Positions 38,299-51,232 of a stretch of DNA of 64,000 nucleotides are shown in pieces. Every line of letters starts with the position of its first letter. Within the stretch, counting starts at the first letter, position 1. Both the position numbers and the translations under genes were made by a program. The notes below the pieces were generated by a model, which saw only the letters and a list, made by a program, of their open reading frames with translations, was not told the DNA's origin and searched no databases. The stretch comes from Argopecten irradians. Lineage: Eukaryota > Mollusca > Bivalvia > Pectinida > Pectinidae. The stretch is from positions 29,451,331 to 29,515,330 of the forward strand of contig NC_091143.1 of assembly GCF_041381155.1 (NCBI RefSeq). Direction: 5' to 3'.

Positions 38299-38437
38299 GC
38301 ATCACCAAGGAAGGAAATCGTGAATTTTCTGTCCCCCCTAAGTCGCCTCATCAAACCCCGGAACTGCAGACAGAGGCGGCGACATAAACTATACCATCCC
38401 TTTGATGTGCCGTCACAGCAAGCGCCAGGCCAATCTC
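38299..38437 (+). CDS. Possible internal exon of an unidentified gene
   Basis: A GC-rich island (clearly above the AT-rich flanks) starts after an acceptor-like TTTTGAAG and ends at a donor-like AATCTC|GTAAGG. Only one of three frames is open; it reads ASPRKEIVNFLSPLSRLIKP and then a basic segment (CRQRRRHKLYHPFDVPSQ). Without the donor the frame continues to TAG at 38476-38478. I do not recognise the product. The polypyrimidine tract is weak. It could be a terminal exon, a pseudogene fragment or a repeat. Confidence 0.25.
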
Positions 38438-38519
38438 GTAAGGTTTGGCAGGCTGGCAACACTCACAGAGTTCAATAGAGGCGCCAACCACGGTTCGCGT
38501 GGCTCTGCAACTAACATCA

Positions 38520-39520
38520 TACCACAAACCTTTTGAGCATGCGCGTTAAACAGATAATATTGAGATGTTCAATGAGTGCAATTTGTAATTGTTTCGTTTT
38601 TTTGCTATGAAATATGCTAGCGATGTTCATCAGTCAAAATGAGATTTTGTTCCAACCTACTGTTTGATATGTTTTAAAGTCAACATTTTGTTTCAGGATT
38701 TGTAACATTTGGCTATTTGTATACAAATATTGCCGATAGAATTTATCTAAAAAGGGAATGCATGGTATTCCTTAAGCATAAGCTGTAGCATGAGAAGCGT
38801 ATATCATTTTTACAATTTCTAAATATTTATAGGAAATTCATGGATAAAGACACTTAATTTGTATAACATACCACCTATTATGCCGGATATATGATTTTAA
38901 GATGATTTTCAGCGTTATAGAAATGAAACTAACAAGTACTGACCACGCTAAAATGGAAATCTACAACATGATAACTTGTAATTATGAAAAAAAGTAATCA
39001 TTTCGTGTCAACCTTCTATCAAAGGTGAAGATATTACAAGTGACATGAAAAAGTCAGTAGCTTAAAGACGAATACAATACCATGTACATTCAAATCTGCC
39101 TTAGCGACTATACTTGTATAAAGATAACCTGCTTAATACGACTACATTTTTGGGGTCCTACAATGGTAAATGTCAACATAATTTAACATGTGTATAAGTA
39201 CCATTTGGCGATGAAGATAAGTTTTCATGGTCATTCGGATGTTCTTTATAGATAGGTTTAATTGTACCAGGATATGCTGACTGACTTATTGTTCTAATTC
39301 TCTTTTATTGTCTAATTTACTAGAATTTATTCAGTTACTCAAAGTATGTCAAAACGATGCGGGGTAACCTATTGTATAGTTTAATAGCACCATAAATCAG
39401 AAGATGTACGAACACGCATATTCAAATACAACTGAGATGTCCTTGAAGAGAGAATTTATTGTTTTAATGCATGGTAGAAAACACTTATAAAAAGAGGAAT
39501 ATAACCACACTTTCTTTCTA
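38520..39520. other. AT-rich sequence, no gene seen
   Basis: I see no exon-like island, repeat array or RNA gene between the GC-rich island at 38.3 kb and the possible microexon at 39531. Confidence 0.5.
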
Positions 39521-39530
39521 TCGGATTTAC

Positions 39531-39560
39531 CTGGTGTACAGATAGTCCTCCGTTTCGTGC
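39531..39560 (-). CDS. Possible 30-nt microexon
   Basis: On the minus strand GGTATTTTATATTACAG is followed by 30 nt (GCACGAAACGGAGGACTATC and TGTACACCAG) and then GTAAATCC. Both splice sites match consensus and all three frames are open. If joined in phase 1 it would read TKRRTICTP. So short a unit can occur by chance. It is listed because two other exon-like units lie upstream on the same strand. Confidence 0.15.
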
Positions 39561-39599
39561 CTGTAATATAAAATACCATGATGGAACGGTGCTGAGGTT

Positions 39600-42000
39600 A
39601 GGGACGCCACATTGACAACCGTATGTACGCTTTCAAGCATAAAATTGCACTAGTTAATTGATTCGAAAGACACGCCAGAAATTATTGTTTTCACAGAGAG
39701 ATGTTTTTGTTGGTAACATGGCAGACTTGTGTGGCTTAGAAATTTTGAAAAAGTCAGAAAGAGCGATTGACAGTTTCAGTTTAAGGAAATTTTATTTTGA
39801 TATTCAATGTTTATTGGATGCCTGCTAATTATTATACATATTATATATAGATTGTACGTTAAATGTATTCGTGTTTGCATAGGAAAATATGACGGTATCT
39901 TTGTTTTATATTTGTTTTCATGAATACCATCAAATAATTGAATCTATAAATTTGGATCATTTATGGAGATTAGTAAGTTTAGTTCATTACTACACAACCA
40001 GTGAGTTGTTTCGCATCACTAAGCAGAGTGTTAATTAAAAGTTCATTAATCAGATAATTGGGCAAGTTGAGTGGCGTGCGTGGTATCTGTCTATGGATAT
40101 ATAATTCATCAGATATCTAAGAATGTGCGGAGTCACGTGATCGATCAAGGTTTTACATGAGTACATCCTAGCAATAAATATTGCAGCTTTTACGCCCAAC
40201 AAAGGTCATACTACATGTACATGTATGCCTTGATAGGGAATACGATGATAATGGACTTGTCAGCATTTTTTTTTTAGAAATATCATATTTTCTTGTGATT
40301 CATTGACGATGAATTTTGAATTTAATTTATTTATATTTGCTAATGTCACGCAAGCTGATAACAAAAAAAATGTATAAAGCAGCATAAAATATTACTGTTT
40401 GAATGTTTAATGAAATTCACTTAATAATATCTATTTACCGATAACATTCAAATTAAAACACTTGCACCATACTTATCGAGTTCACCATTTTTCATTAAGA
40501 TATTTTAATAATGCATCTCATTCTATAGACTAATCAGACGTTCTTTGGAATATGCTTGATACTAACCATTTAACTTCTGTTATAATTAAATAGAAACTAA
40601 ATATAAATTTTAATCAATTTCTACTTATTGCAATAGTGTAGAAATATCTATTGTTGCTTAATGTCAAATGTAAACGCAGTTATGTAGGGAAAGTTATTCT
40701 GAAACAGTCCCAATTTACAGCATTCACCGAGGCCTGTGTTTTGTATGTAATTGTGAAGTAATTAAACACACAATACATATTCAATGTCTCGTTAATTTGA
40801 TAATGCATGTAGAATTTAATTAAGACGAAAATTTGTATCAATGTATTTGTTTCTCATGGACTGTTCAAAAATAACTTGAGTCAGAACATATACAAATAAT
40901 CTTGTTGTGAATCTTAAATTCAATAAGACATTAATAGAGTCATAGAATCTAAACATTGGTTATTTTGTATTAAATATATTATATATTACACTTCTAATAT
41001 GTTCCTAACATGATTTGGATGGTTAATTGCGATTCCATTAACGACACATTTGTTGAAATAAAAAAAGAAAGCAATTATCTCTTTCGACGTTTTAATATTG
41101 TCCACTATGTACCTTTAATGAGTTTTGACAGACAAAAGAAATAATTTGAATTTATGTAGAAAATTGCAGAAATTGATTTTTTTGCGATTTTACTCCGAAC
41201 TCGAATTTTGCGATATCAAAGTCGAAAATAAATTTTAATAAGATTTAAAGTACACGCAGTTGTAGCTGTGATAATAAAATTAAATCATTTACGCGAAGGA
41301 TACATGTATATCTATTAACTGTGTTTCGTTTCGTTTCTATTTTAGGTAAAATCATTTGTTAAAATTTCCAAGATGTGCATTCCCAAAGCCAAATGATCAT
41401 AAATGTTTTCCAGACTGGAAAGTAAGAAAATTGGTTATATAATAAGTGATGCTGTGAAGATGTTATCGTAACAGTGATCTCGACATTTCAGGACATCAAA
41501 CCTCTATAATATTTCTGAGTTTCAGTTATTGGTTATTCACAAGCTTATTTCTGTTCTCTTGTTGCTAGGTTTATATCTTTCTTGAAAGCGCTACCGGCAC
41601 AAGAAAAAGGCATGAAAGCTTCCAAACATCGATACTGATGTAATTATATATAAAGCCGAGATAAAATGTTGAAAGTTCTGATGTCTACACAGTATTCTGT
41701 TTCTCTGGGCTGTGATGTTGACTTCTAGATATGTTGGCATCGTCTGTGGTTTAAGTTGTCGACAACACGCTAAAATGTAACGTTATAGTTATTCATTTTA
41801 TTTTCCTAAATGATAATAACACAATTTGTAAATTCTGTAGCAAAGAGTCAAAATATATATCATGTGATATATCTTGAATGCTTGGTCGGGTGGCACGGTG
41901 ACACATGTATTGTCCTTATACCAAAATGACCGATTTTTTTCCCCGATAGCATGAGTAGGTATCGGGTACCCTACTCAACAAAGTAAATTATCTCTGATTT
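39600..42000. other. AT-rich sequence, no gene seen
   Basis: No open frame above about 60 codons, no splice-bounded island and no clear repeat. The 30-bp minisatellite begins just after 42 kb. Confidence 0.5.
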
Positions 42001-42039
42001 AATCACAGCAACGTTAGGCCGTTTTCATTTGTTTCGCAA

Positions 42040-43145
42040 CGGTCATTTGTCATGCAGATCTCGGTCACTGCGACACTCATCATTCAAAAGTTTGGGTCAA
42101 AGCTATATCCACCATTCAAATATTGGTCACAGCGGCAACTACCATACAAATCTGGGTCACAACTTTATGTGGCATACACATCTTGGTGAAAGTGATACTC
42201 TACATACAAATCTTGGTCATAGTGATACCCACCATTAAAATCTGGGTCATAGTGATACCCACCGTACAAATCTGGGTCATAGTGATACCCACCGTACAAA
42301 AATTGGTCATAGTGATACCCACCATAAAATTCTGGGTTATAGTGATACCCATCATACAAATCTTGGTCATAGTGATACCCACCATAAAATTCTGGGTCAT
42401 AGTGATACCCACCGTACAAATCTGGGTCATAGTGATACCCACCGTATAAATCTGGGTCATAGTGATACCCATCATACAAATCTTGGTCATAGTGATACCC
42501 ACCATAAAATTCTGGGTCATAGTGATACCCATCATACAAATCTGGGTCATAGTGATACCCACTGTATAAATCTAGGTCATAGTGATACCCATCATACAAA
42601 TCTGAGTCATAGTGATACCCATCGTATAAATCTGGATCATAGTGATACCCATCATACAAATCTGGGTCATAGTGATACCCTAATATAAATCTGGGTCACA
42701 GTGATACCCATCATACAAATCTGAGTCATAGTGATACCCACCATACAAATCTGGGTCATAGTGATACCCACCATAGAATTCTGGGTCACAGTGATATCCA
42801 TCATACAAATATGGGTCATAGTGATACCCACCATACAAATCTGGGTCTTAGTGATACCCTACATATAAATCTGGGTCATAGTGATATCCATCATACAAAT
42901 CTGGGTCATAGTGATACCCACAATAAAATTCTGGGTCATAGTGATACCCACCATACAAATCTGGGTCATACTTATACACATCATACAAATCTTGGTCATA
43001 GTAACACCCACCATAAAATTCTGGGTCATAGTGATACCCACCATACAATCTGGGTCACAGTGATACTCACCATAAAAATCTGCGTCAAATATCAACAAAA
43101 ATCTTTCAGCGAAACACTTCAGGCAAATCTAGGTCACAGCAACAT
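42040..43145. repeat. 30-bp minisatellite, about 36 units, encoding YDPDLYGGYH-type decapeptide on the minus strand
   Basis: The unit is TGGGTCATAGTGATACCCAC followed by CATACAAATC, strictly 30 bp through most of the array. It is flanked by more diverged units at both ends. On the minus strand it encodes a Tyr/Gly/His/Asp-rich decapeptide. One open frame of 164 codons covers 42165-42659, and another of 66 covers 42848-43048 after a short unit near 42680 shifts the frame. Plus-strand frames are open too (GHSDTHHTNL). Variation between units changes D/G, P/Q, L/F and D/E as often as it is silent, so I see no sign of protein-level constraint. Confidence 0.92.
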
Positions 43146-43159
43146 CTAGCAATTGCATT

Positions 43160-43235
43160 ATATATGTGTGTCTGTCTATCTGTTCGTCCGGCCGTCCGTT
43201 CGACCGTCCTTCCTATCCTATCCTATCCTCCATGT
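43160..43235. repeat. Simple repeats: GTCTGTC/GTCCGTC and CCTAT
   Basis: A GTCTGTCTATCTGTTCGTCC-type cryptic tetranucleotide run leads into TATCCTATCCTATCCTCC. It abuts the end of the 30-bp minisatellite. Confidence 0.8.
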
Positions 43236-43239
43236 ATTT

Positions 43240-44990
43240 CGATCGAAGCAACGCCGTTTTAATTTTATTAATGCACAATGCCAACAACTGAATTTGCATG
43301 GAGATTAAATGATTTTACCTTGGATTTTACTATGCTCTATATTGTATCCATCTAATCTATCACATGTTAATACTCATAAAATATGTTCAAACATACATGT
43401 CTGTAAATGTTACTAATGGTCTTTTTCATTATATAGAAAACTTAAGTTACGTATATTATACTTACATGCTATACTTCAGTCTAGGTTCACTCCTCCTTAC
43501 GATGGGTGTCGTTAATGAAACAGAAATGGCCTACTGTTTTGTAGTCACTATTACCTTCCTTGGTTCATTAAAGGTATCTTGATGTAATTTTTTATCCTTG
43601 TATTAAAGACAGTTATTAGTTTGCGTGTGTGTCGACAATTTTCGTACAAGTTGTTTAACTGTAATTCAACTTTCTATCGCAGCTACTAATTTTCACGATT
43701 TTCATTATACAATAATCGCAAATTCTGATATTTGCGGGTTAAAGATTAAATGGAAATTCTTATCAGAAATTCTTGTCAATCTAAATGCTGTTTATAATAT
43801 TTCACGGATATACACATTCACGAACTTACTTGAATCGCGGAATTCGCGAAGGAAATAGTTCGCGAAAGAATGCTAGCTTATAGTATACGTAAATAGTTCA
43901 AAATTGAGTTTAACATGGCAAATACTAAACAAAACGATTTTTAGGAAAAATCCGATAAAAAGGACAGAACCAGATGTTATTGAAGGATAAGCGTCCTTGG
44001 CTTCATCGATGACACGCCATACAGATCTAGATCAAAAATTGATTTTAAAACAATTTATTACCTTGTTACCTTACATTGTTACAGATCCCATGATGATGAT
44101 GTCACAATGATACTTACATCATTGATACTATACTAATTCGGGAATTTAGAAGGTGCGATCTAAATACTATTTGATACCTCAAAACTGGTCATTGCCATAC
44201 GTTTTGACATGCTAAATTTCCATTTGAAATATTGCATAATGAAGCGATTTGTTACGATTCACTACTGAATATAATGGTCTAAAATTCCCTGGAAATAGTT
44301 TAACCAACATAACTGTAAGTAAAGAAACGAGGTAAAAGGGGTGTATACCTGAGATGTGTATTTTACAAGTAAGAATACAGCGTCCGGATTTATTACCTTC
44401 ATTCATGCCAAAATCTATTTCGTATTGCATTGAGATACTGTTACCTCGTCACTAAAATGACATTTATTACAGTTACATATACGATGCAAATGACTTATTT
44501 TAGACCGAAGTTTTCAATTAACCAATCTCCTCTCAGCCATATTGCTTGTATCACAAGTTTCGAATCAAGATATACGGTCTTGATATTACGTAAATTGATT
44601 TAAAACTAAAACGTTTTTATTTTGATAGAATATAATTTTAAAGGTGCTTGATTGATATCTATTGTGTGTCGTGTATATTTCTATATTGTGTTTATAATGT
44701 CTGCACGTCTGTGTCTTTACCACGTGGATCCTTACAATAATGTTAAATCATGGAAGACATCACATGGTAATCGTATCTATTACTTATATATATATATATG
44801 TATAGGATCATAAATGGTTGTTCATTTCATATGAAATGTTATGAAATAAGTGTAAGATTTTATATTGTGTGTCTTGGCTAAACTTCGAGACGAGTTTGAT
44901 GAAATCTTGTCTGGAATTAAACCTTTAAGATACTTATCACATAACAACGCCAACCTACACTTCGAAGAATCTCAACGTGAAAAAACAAAG
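43240..44990. other. AT-rich sequence, no gene seen
   Basis: Only short frames. There is a small (AT)n microsatellite near 44786-44801. Confidence 0.5.
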
Positions 44991-45002
44991 TGGTTGCCAT
45001 TT

Positions 45003-45050
45003 CGTTACGACTCCCTCGAGACGTGACGTCACGCCATTGGTTGCTAAATA
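45003..45050. promoter_or_regulatory. CRE palindrome next to an inverted CCAAT box
   Basis: CGTGACGTCACG (45022-45033) is a perfect 12-bp palindrome containing the CREB/ATF site TGACGTCA. Two bases later comes CATTGGTTGCTAA, an inverted CCAAT box overlapping an RFX-like half site. This compact arrangement is typical of metazoan promoters. No gene start is recognised on either side. Confidence 0.35.
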
Positions 45051-45054
45051 CCTT

Positions 45055-46590
45055 TTTATTCTAATGTAGGGTGTATTTGCTACTCTTTATGTTAAGCAGG
45101 CATTAGAAATACGCTTAGGACAATGCGTTGACTACCAAAATGAATTGAAATTAGTCATTTAAACTTTGGACTAGACTTCGATTTTTAAATTCTTAACATA
45201 AGATATAGAGTTTTGCAAAATTGCCCCATATACAAACCATGTATTGATAATTTAAATGTGATTATGACATCCTTGAATAATCCATATAGATATGAAGTGC
45301 ACAATTGTTTTTTTTAACATTTTCACTTAGCAAAGTTTTGCTTGCCTAGGTTTCAATTAAAAGCACAATTTATAATTAATTGCTGTCATTTGACTTAATT
45401 TTGCGACGACTTGTCTATGATGTTAAATGGCAATTGTTCATTAAGTGAAATATTATTGGATTATATAATGCAAAATGATGTCATTATAAATATGAACAAT
45501 AATGTTATTCCTAAGTTTATCACAAGAAAATACAATGAGTTCAAAGTCATTTAATGAAAATACCATGTTTATTGATTTTGAACAAAATATGCACAGAGCT
45601 AATAATCAACCTTACAGCATAATAATTATTACATATTAGGCGTGTTTAAAAAGGAAGAGTTTTAAATTTTAAGAATTTGTCTAAAATGCAAAGCTTTAAT
45701 TGATACTTTGAAGATAGATATCATTTATGGCTGAGCCAATGAATGAATACCATCCCTTAATTTGTAGTTTAACATATGTGACATTGTTCCTAGGAGAGTA
45801 TCAATTAGCATAGATTACTCAGTTATATTGACACGCCTTCTTTGGTCTCTACCTCGGAGGTTGAAATGCTGTTAACCAACTAATTTTGCGTTACTGTTGC
45901 GCATTTTGCGAGCAATTAGATTTCGTGAAAATCAATTGCTGTTAAACTGTTTGTTTTAAATAGATATGATAGAAAGTCTGAAATTAATTTTTAGTGAAAA
46001 TAAATATATTTTCGAAAAATAAAAATCCGACATTGAGTTTTCACAAAATTAAGTTGGTTCGCAACTACTGGTAATTGAGATTAAAATGTTCTCATTATTT
46101 GCGTTCATTATACCATGAAGATGTCGTTGTATGTATAAGTTCGTTGTTTTTGGTTTTCTAAGTTGCTATGCAAAAAAGTGTCAAACATTGAAATCTGAAA
46201 TATGATTTACTGATCTAAGTATTTATCACTTCCAGCTTCAAAGCTCAAGTCAACGAACACAGCACACACGATTATTTCATGATATATTGTAGAGCACAAT
46301 TATATTATGTTTTGTCGACAAACAAGCACAGCTGATATGATAGGAGAGACACAAAGGCTCATTTTCTAAGACATGATTCTATGGTTCCAATCGTTATTTT
46401 ACAGCGATTATTTGTTTTGACTTAATGCTGAAAGACAATAAAACAATAACGATAAAGAAATCATTATTCATTCAAAAATATTTTAAACATTCTAAGCATT
46501 TGTAATATATATATAATATATATATATGCGTATTTTATCTTTTTTGTAATCTCAACAAATGATGGCGTTGAACGAACTCCCATCTGTGCT
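45055..46590. other. AT-rich sequence, no gene seen
   Basis: No supportable exon, RNA gene or repeat array; a short TA microsatellite lies near 46505-46528. Confidence 0.5.
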
Positions 46591-46600
46591 GGCTCTTGAC

Positions 46601-46632
46601 AAAAATGTACTCTTAGATAAGAGTACATTTTT
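46601..46632. repeat. Perfect 15-bp stem, 2-nt loop palindrome
   Basis: AAAAATGTACTCTTA, then GA, then TAAGAGTACATTTTT. The stem is perfect. Such a palindrome is cruciform-prone. No function can be assigned. Confidence 0.9.
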
Positions 46633-47128
46633 GGTGTTACTTTTTTCTCATATAAATTGTCCATGCAAGTAATGAACACAATCAAAAGGTCGTGTGATAT
46701 GGTCAAATACTTTATTAGGGTTCACTGTTCAATTTCAAAACAAAGCCATTCATTGAATACATATAAATCAATACTTACCAGCATTTCAGTCGAAGCAATT
46801 AATGGAACATCACCATGATGCCCCTGGGTAAACAATTGCTAAACTTAATGATCCTATATCACTAAATAAATAATTGTCCAACAGGATTGTGATTACGATT
46901 TCACTCGAATATCGTTAATGACACAAAGATATAGAGATTTTACTCCAAACTTGAAATATAACAGTTGGTTATTGGTTACGAAATTTCCAGATACACTTAT
47001 ATGTTTACAATCTTAAACATGCAAAACTTCGTATTATGTATAGAAAGAAAGGACAGGTTAGTTCACGAAAGGAAAGACAGAAAGAGAGTGCATGCAGATT
47101 CGTCCAGTAAAAGTTAAGGGCAGGATTG

Positions 47129-47222
47129 GACCGCCATTTTTGCCTTTGGTAACCTAGCTTTATGATATATCAGATACAATCATACAGCTAGATAACCAAA
47201 GACAAAACTAGGGCCGTCTTCT
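47129..47222. repeat. Small hairpin MITE-like element
   Basis: GACCGCCATTTTTGCCTTTG with GTAACCTAGCT is mirrored by AGCTAGATAACCAAAGACAA with AACTAGGGCCGTC. Arms are about 35 bp with a few mismatches. It is immediately followed by short tandem repeats. Confidence 0.6.
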
Positions 47223-47269
47223 TCGGAATCCATCCTCCTTCTTCGTTCCTCTTGTTGTTGACAATATCC

Positions 47270-47350
47270 TTCCATAATTATAACACATCTTCGGAATCCT
47301 TCATCCTTCTATTACATGAACGGAATCCTTCATCCTTCTATTACATGAAC
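47270..47350. repeat. Two-copy tandem repeat of about 29 bp
   Basis: CGGAATCCTTCATCCTTCTA plus TTACATGAA occurs twice in a row, preceded by related CTTCGGAATCCATCCTCCTT at 47220-47240. Confidence 0.75.
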
Positions 47351-48004
47351 GATAACTCCACGCGTTAATTCTTGTATTATGAATCAATTCTATCCAACAA
47401 GCCATCGAACAACTTTCGCTTTCCAGTTCCATTCAATTGCGCCAGTGAACCTGTGAATATACAAAGAGGTAAAACACTTTTATAGTACAGTTTGTCTGAC
47501 CTTGACTGAGAAAGTCACTGGCACGTTCTTTTATATTTAGTTTAATTTTTGGTACTAAATATACTGTTATTTCAAAAGTTAATTGTAAAACTGCATTCCT
47601 TTATTCTTGCCATTGACGATTTGACAGTAATTGCTTGTCACATGAACCAATTGTTGGACGATCTAGTTTATCAAAGCTATTAAATTTTAACACTTTGCCT
47701 TACATATTATCTAAAATATATCGAATGGCTGTCAAATTATCCCTAGATAATGGCTTCGTTATTTTTCATGAGTGGATGTGCTGCGCTTCAGGTAATTTTA
47801 TCATATATTAAATTTAGCTACACTTCATCTGGATTCAAAAATAAAATTAAAAAAATATTGTGCGCACAAGAAGTTAAATCAAACCAGCAGATTATCGTCA
47901 GCTGTGAAATCCATTACAAAGCACTATAGGATAATCATATAACGTTGACTTCAAGGTAAATTCACTTTTCTCCGATTATGATGAGCCACATTATCCTAGT
48001 CTAC

Positions 48005-48247
48005 CCTGTATGTATGACACCATCCTTAAGATATTTCCATTCAGAATGATTTCTTGTGTCGAAGTCACATAGATATTTCCCTCTGGTGGTGAATTGCCTA
48101 ATGAACACATTTTAACACACATACGTATATTCCGAATGCCGGGCGACGTGGCTGGTGTACACATAATAGTGAGTGAATCGTCGACATGACAGAACCAGTC
48201 GGTCAACCCATACCACAGAAATGACTTGAACACTCTTGTCCGTACAG
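48005..48247 (-). CDS. Possible exon encoding a Cys-containing segment
   Basis: On the minus strand, after an acceptor-like AATCAATGCAG, a frame is open for 80 codons. It includes FKSFLWYGLTDWFCHVDDSL and MCTPATSPGIRNIRMCVKMC, with four cysteines and local GC above the flanks. A weak donor (ACAGG|GTAGAC) could end it at 48005; otherwise the frame stops at TAA, 47991-47993. A second minus frame (48112-48441) is also open, so the real frame is uncertain. With the donor the exon is 243 nt and phase 1-1. No family is recognised. It could be a secreted protein exon or a pseudogene. Confidence 0.25.
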
Positions 48248-48449
48248 CTGCATTGATTGCTATGGTTGGGGGTTTCTTTCACTTCAATATATCGATAAGC
48301 CTGAGAGCAATTACTCAAGGTACAACTATGTTCACTCAATTGTGACCTATTTAGAAATTGACATGGTTCAATGAACAGGCAAATGATGTTTAAGCAACAA
48401 AACGAACATACACGCACACAACCACACACATATACAAACATATCAGTTA

Positions 48450-51225
48450 TAGAATATAAATCTCTTACAGTTTTTTTTACACAAAATTTGTGTTTAGTTT
48501 TCTAAAAAGAAATTGATGGCGGGTACAAATATTCCATGTCCGGTTTGTAGAGAATTTTGAATACAAAGTTTTTATTCACCTCCGGCATAATCCAAGTTTG
48601 AAATGTCACTATACTGCTTTTAGAAAGAATCATTTAGAAAACATCGAATCGCTCAATCACCCAATTATAACTTGCCACGTTTCACTGAATCTTTAAAAAA
48701 TTAAAAGAGTAATGTTAAAATACTTCTCTTAAGATTTGCATTGAACATTTAAAAATGACTTTTAAATGTTGCCTAGACACGTCTGAACAAGGTTTTTCTC
48801 CCTCTACCATAAATTTAACCCATTAAAAATGTTCAAGATGTTTCGTGTCAATCTTATCTTCAGTTAATCAATTTTGAATAATACTTTATGGTTTATTTCT
48901 ATTGGCGTACAACAGTCTTTTTAACGCAAGTCAAGACGATCAATTCAAATTTACTAAATACAACGAGAATAATCGAAACAAAAAAAAAGCGTGCATGAAC
49001 TTTAAATTAAAATCTAAAATAAAACTTTTGACTGAACTGGCATTATAGAAATTGTTTTATATTCTATGTTATTTGTTTTTATCAATTCTAAAAAATAGTA
49101 TTGTGGAAGTAATTGAAGGAAAATGAATCAACATAATTTAAGTCACAATACAATATATACAATATACAATACTGTATACAATGTGGAGTTAATGGAGGTC
49201 AGGCCATCGACTGTTCCTATATAATTCATAACACCAGTTTAATGGCCTTTCTAATGATAGGATGGACTACCAAATTATTAAAATAATCGATAATGGCCTT
49301 TTCTCCATTGAGGATAACTTATGCTATAAAATCACAAAAGAATGATATATTATATATATATATCAATATACCATGAATATTTCATTAATAGATAACGTAC
49401 GCATTTAATGCATTAAATTATTTCAAAATACATAAAATATTGGTTTCATTAAAATGTCATTGCGAAAAAGAAAGAAACTTGTGGGTTTTTTTTGTTTTAA
49501 AATCCTGACTTTCTCTGTCACGAATTGCCTTTGAAATTATCTAAATATAATTCATTAAGTCTTGTTCAGTGATCGTTGATAGAATTAAAGGAATTCAAAG
49601 TCATTCCATTTGTCCTATTCCAAATGCTTTTACAAGCCAATTAATGTTTAGAAGGGTTCTGAATAGGTATGTGCGTGTAGGTAGCACTTACTGCTGTAAA
49701 ACTGAATGGTGTCCTGGGGGGAGAGAGCAGTCATTTGAAGTAATTTGTTATCTGTTCATGGAGAGAATACCACATACATATGACACGGGATCAAACTACC
49801 GAGATGGAACACAGAGTCCCTCCAGGCTCTTTAAACCTATATAGGCCCTTTACAACCCATACATATACATAAGGGTGATAGTATCTCACCCTTCCCAATA
49901 TTCCTAGTCGACATTAAAATCACGCTAATGAGATGTGGAACTCTAATGTATTCTAACTGCCATCTACATTATATTTATCTAGTATTGATCAAAACTATTG
50001 ACTCACAGTATTCGGTATTTTATGTGTTTAAAACCCAGGTTTTATTCAATTTATGAATATTTAAAACATCGGAAACGGAAAATATATAGAAAATTGATGC
50101 TTTGTGGTGTATTAGTATTATTTTACATTAAAATTGTGTCTTTCCAACACTACAAAAAATCGAACATCCTTTTAGAGTATAATTTTCAGATATAAAATAC
50201 TTGTTTACAAACACACATACAGTCGCACATATACTCCTATACGAAACCGATTCAACATATGTATACATATATAATGTTAGTACGTAAATTAATGCTTATG
50301 TTTTACAACATTTGTACTCAGTGTGTTTATAATTTTAATCCCCTACTTTACAATGTTGTGGAATTTAAGCCAAAGGCTGTGATTTCAATACGATATTTTA
50401 CGTATAAAATTCCCATGTAATGTTTGGGTGTACATTTAACAGGTGTATGGCTCGGTGGGTTTAATTAAACTGGCAAGAACTGATTAAAGAAATGTTTGCA
50501 TATCCTGAATGAGAATTAATACCCCTTTAAATATGAGCCTAAGTTCGCCAGATGGGTTAAAGAAAATTTAAAACATTTCACACTAAGCCTATCGAGTCTC
50601 TCTGAAAGTTCGAATGATATGACACCACGACAGACATTTTGTGTATTATATCGGTTTGATAGCCCAAGACAGGACAGCGGTATTCTTCTATTGTAATCGG
50701 GTTAGTTTACAAAACATTTAATCTCATCTGATGTGTGCAATAAAACTTTGATTGTCCTCTCTAAATACATAACAATTTACCGGGTACTAAATAAAATTCA
50801 ATTTCACTTTCCTCACTTATCTCCCCTGCACTCCGTCAAAATGTTCCTACAATAGATAGTTTATGTACGTTTGACACCGATTTTAGTTATAATGTCGTTA
50901 CGATCAACTTTGTACTCCATGTGATGAATTATGGCAGTGATAAATGTTTAAGAAATTCCTCCTAAATTCCGTTCTAACCCAAACACTCATATTACTAATG
51001 AACCCCCATTTGAGCAGAATTTTATTTTATGAAAACCTATATTATGTCCATTGTTAACAATGCCTTGTACGACTAAGACTAACTAAACCACACACATCAT
51101 ATTGTTACCATACTCCTTAATAGGACTATTAATCGTTTTCCTTTATCCCCCCAGCCAAACATTTTTACATGTGTGTTGTGCAGACGATAGAACGCATTGC
51201 ATTATTTGTAGTGCATAGAACTTCT
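48450..51225. other. AT-rich sequence, no gene seen
   Basis: Only short frames (the largest, 49569-49844, has no ATG start and lies in mildly GC-richer DNA; no family is recognised). A TA microsatellite lies near 49340-49363. Confidence 0.5.
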
Positions 51226-51232
51226 CATATAA

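Noticed and set aside
42165..42659. 164-codon Tyr/Gly-rich frame called as a shell-matrix or adhesive gene
   Set aside because: The frame breaks at a short unit, other frames on both strands are equally open, and unit variation shows no codon-level constraint. Kept only as a finding.
48112..48441. 109-codon minus-strand frame as the main reading of the 48-kb island
   Set aside because: It starts in a simple (CA)n-derived stretch (repeating Cys/Val) and its downstream half is less protein-like than the alternative frame. I kept the 48005-48247 frame as the better candidate, but the choice is not firm.
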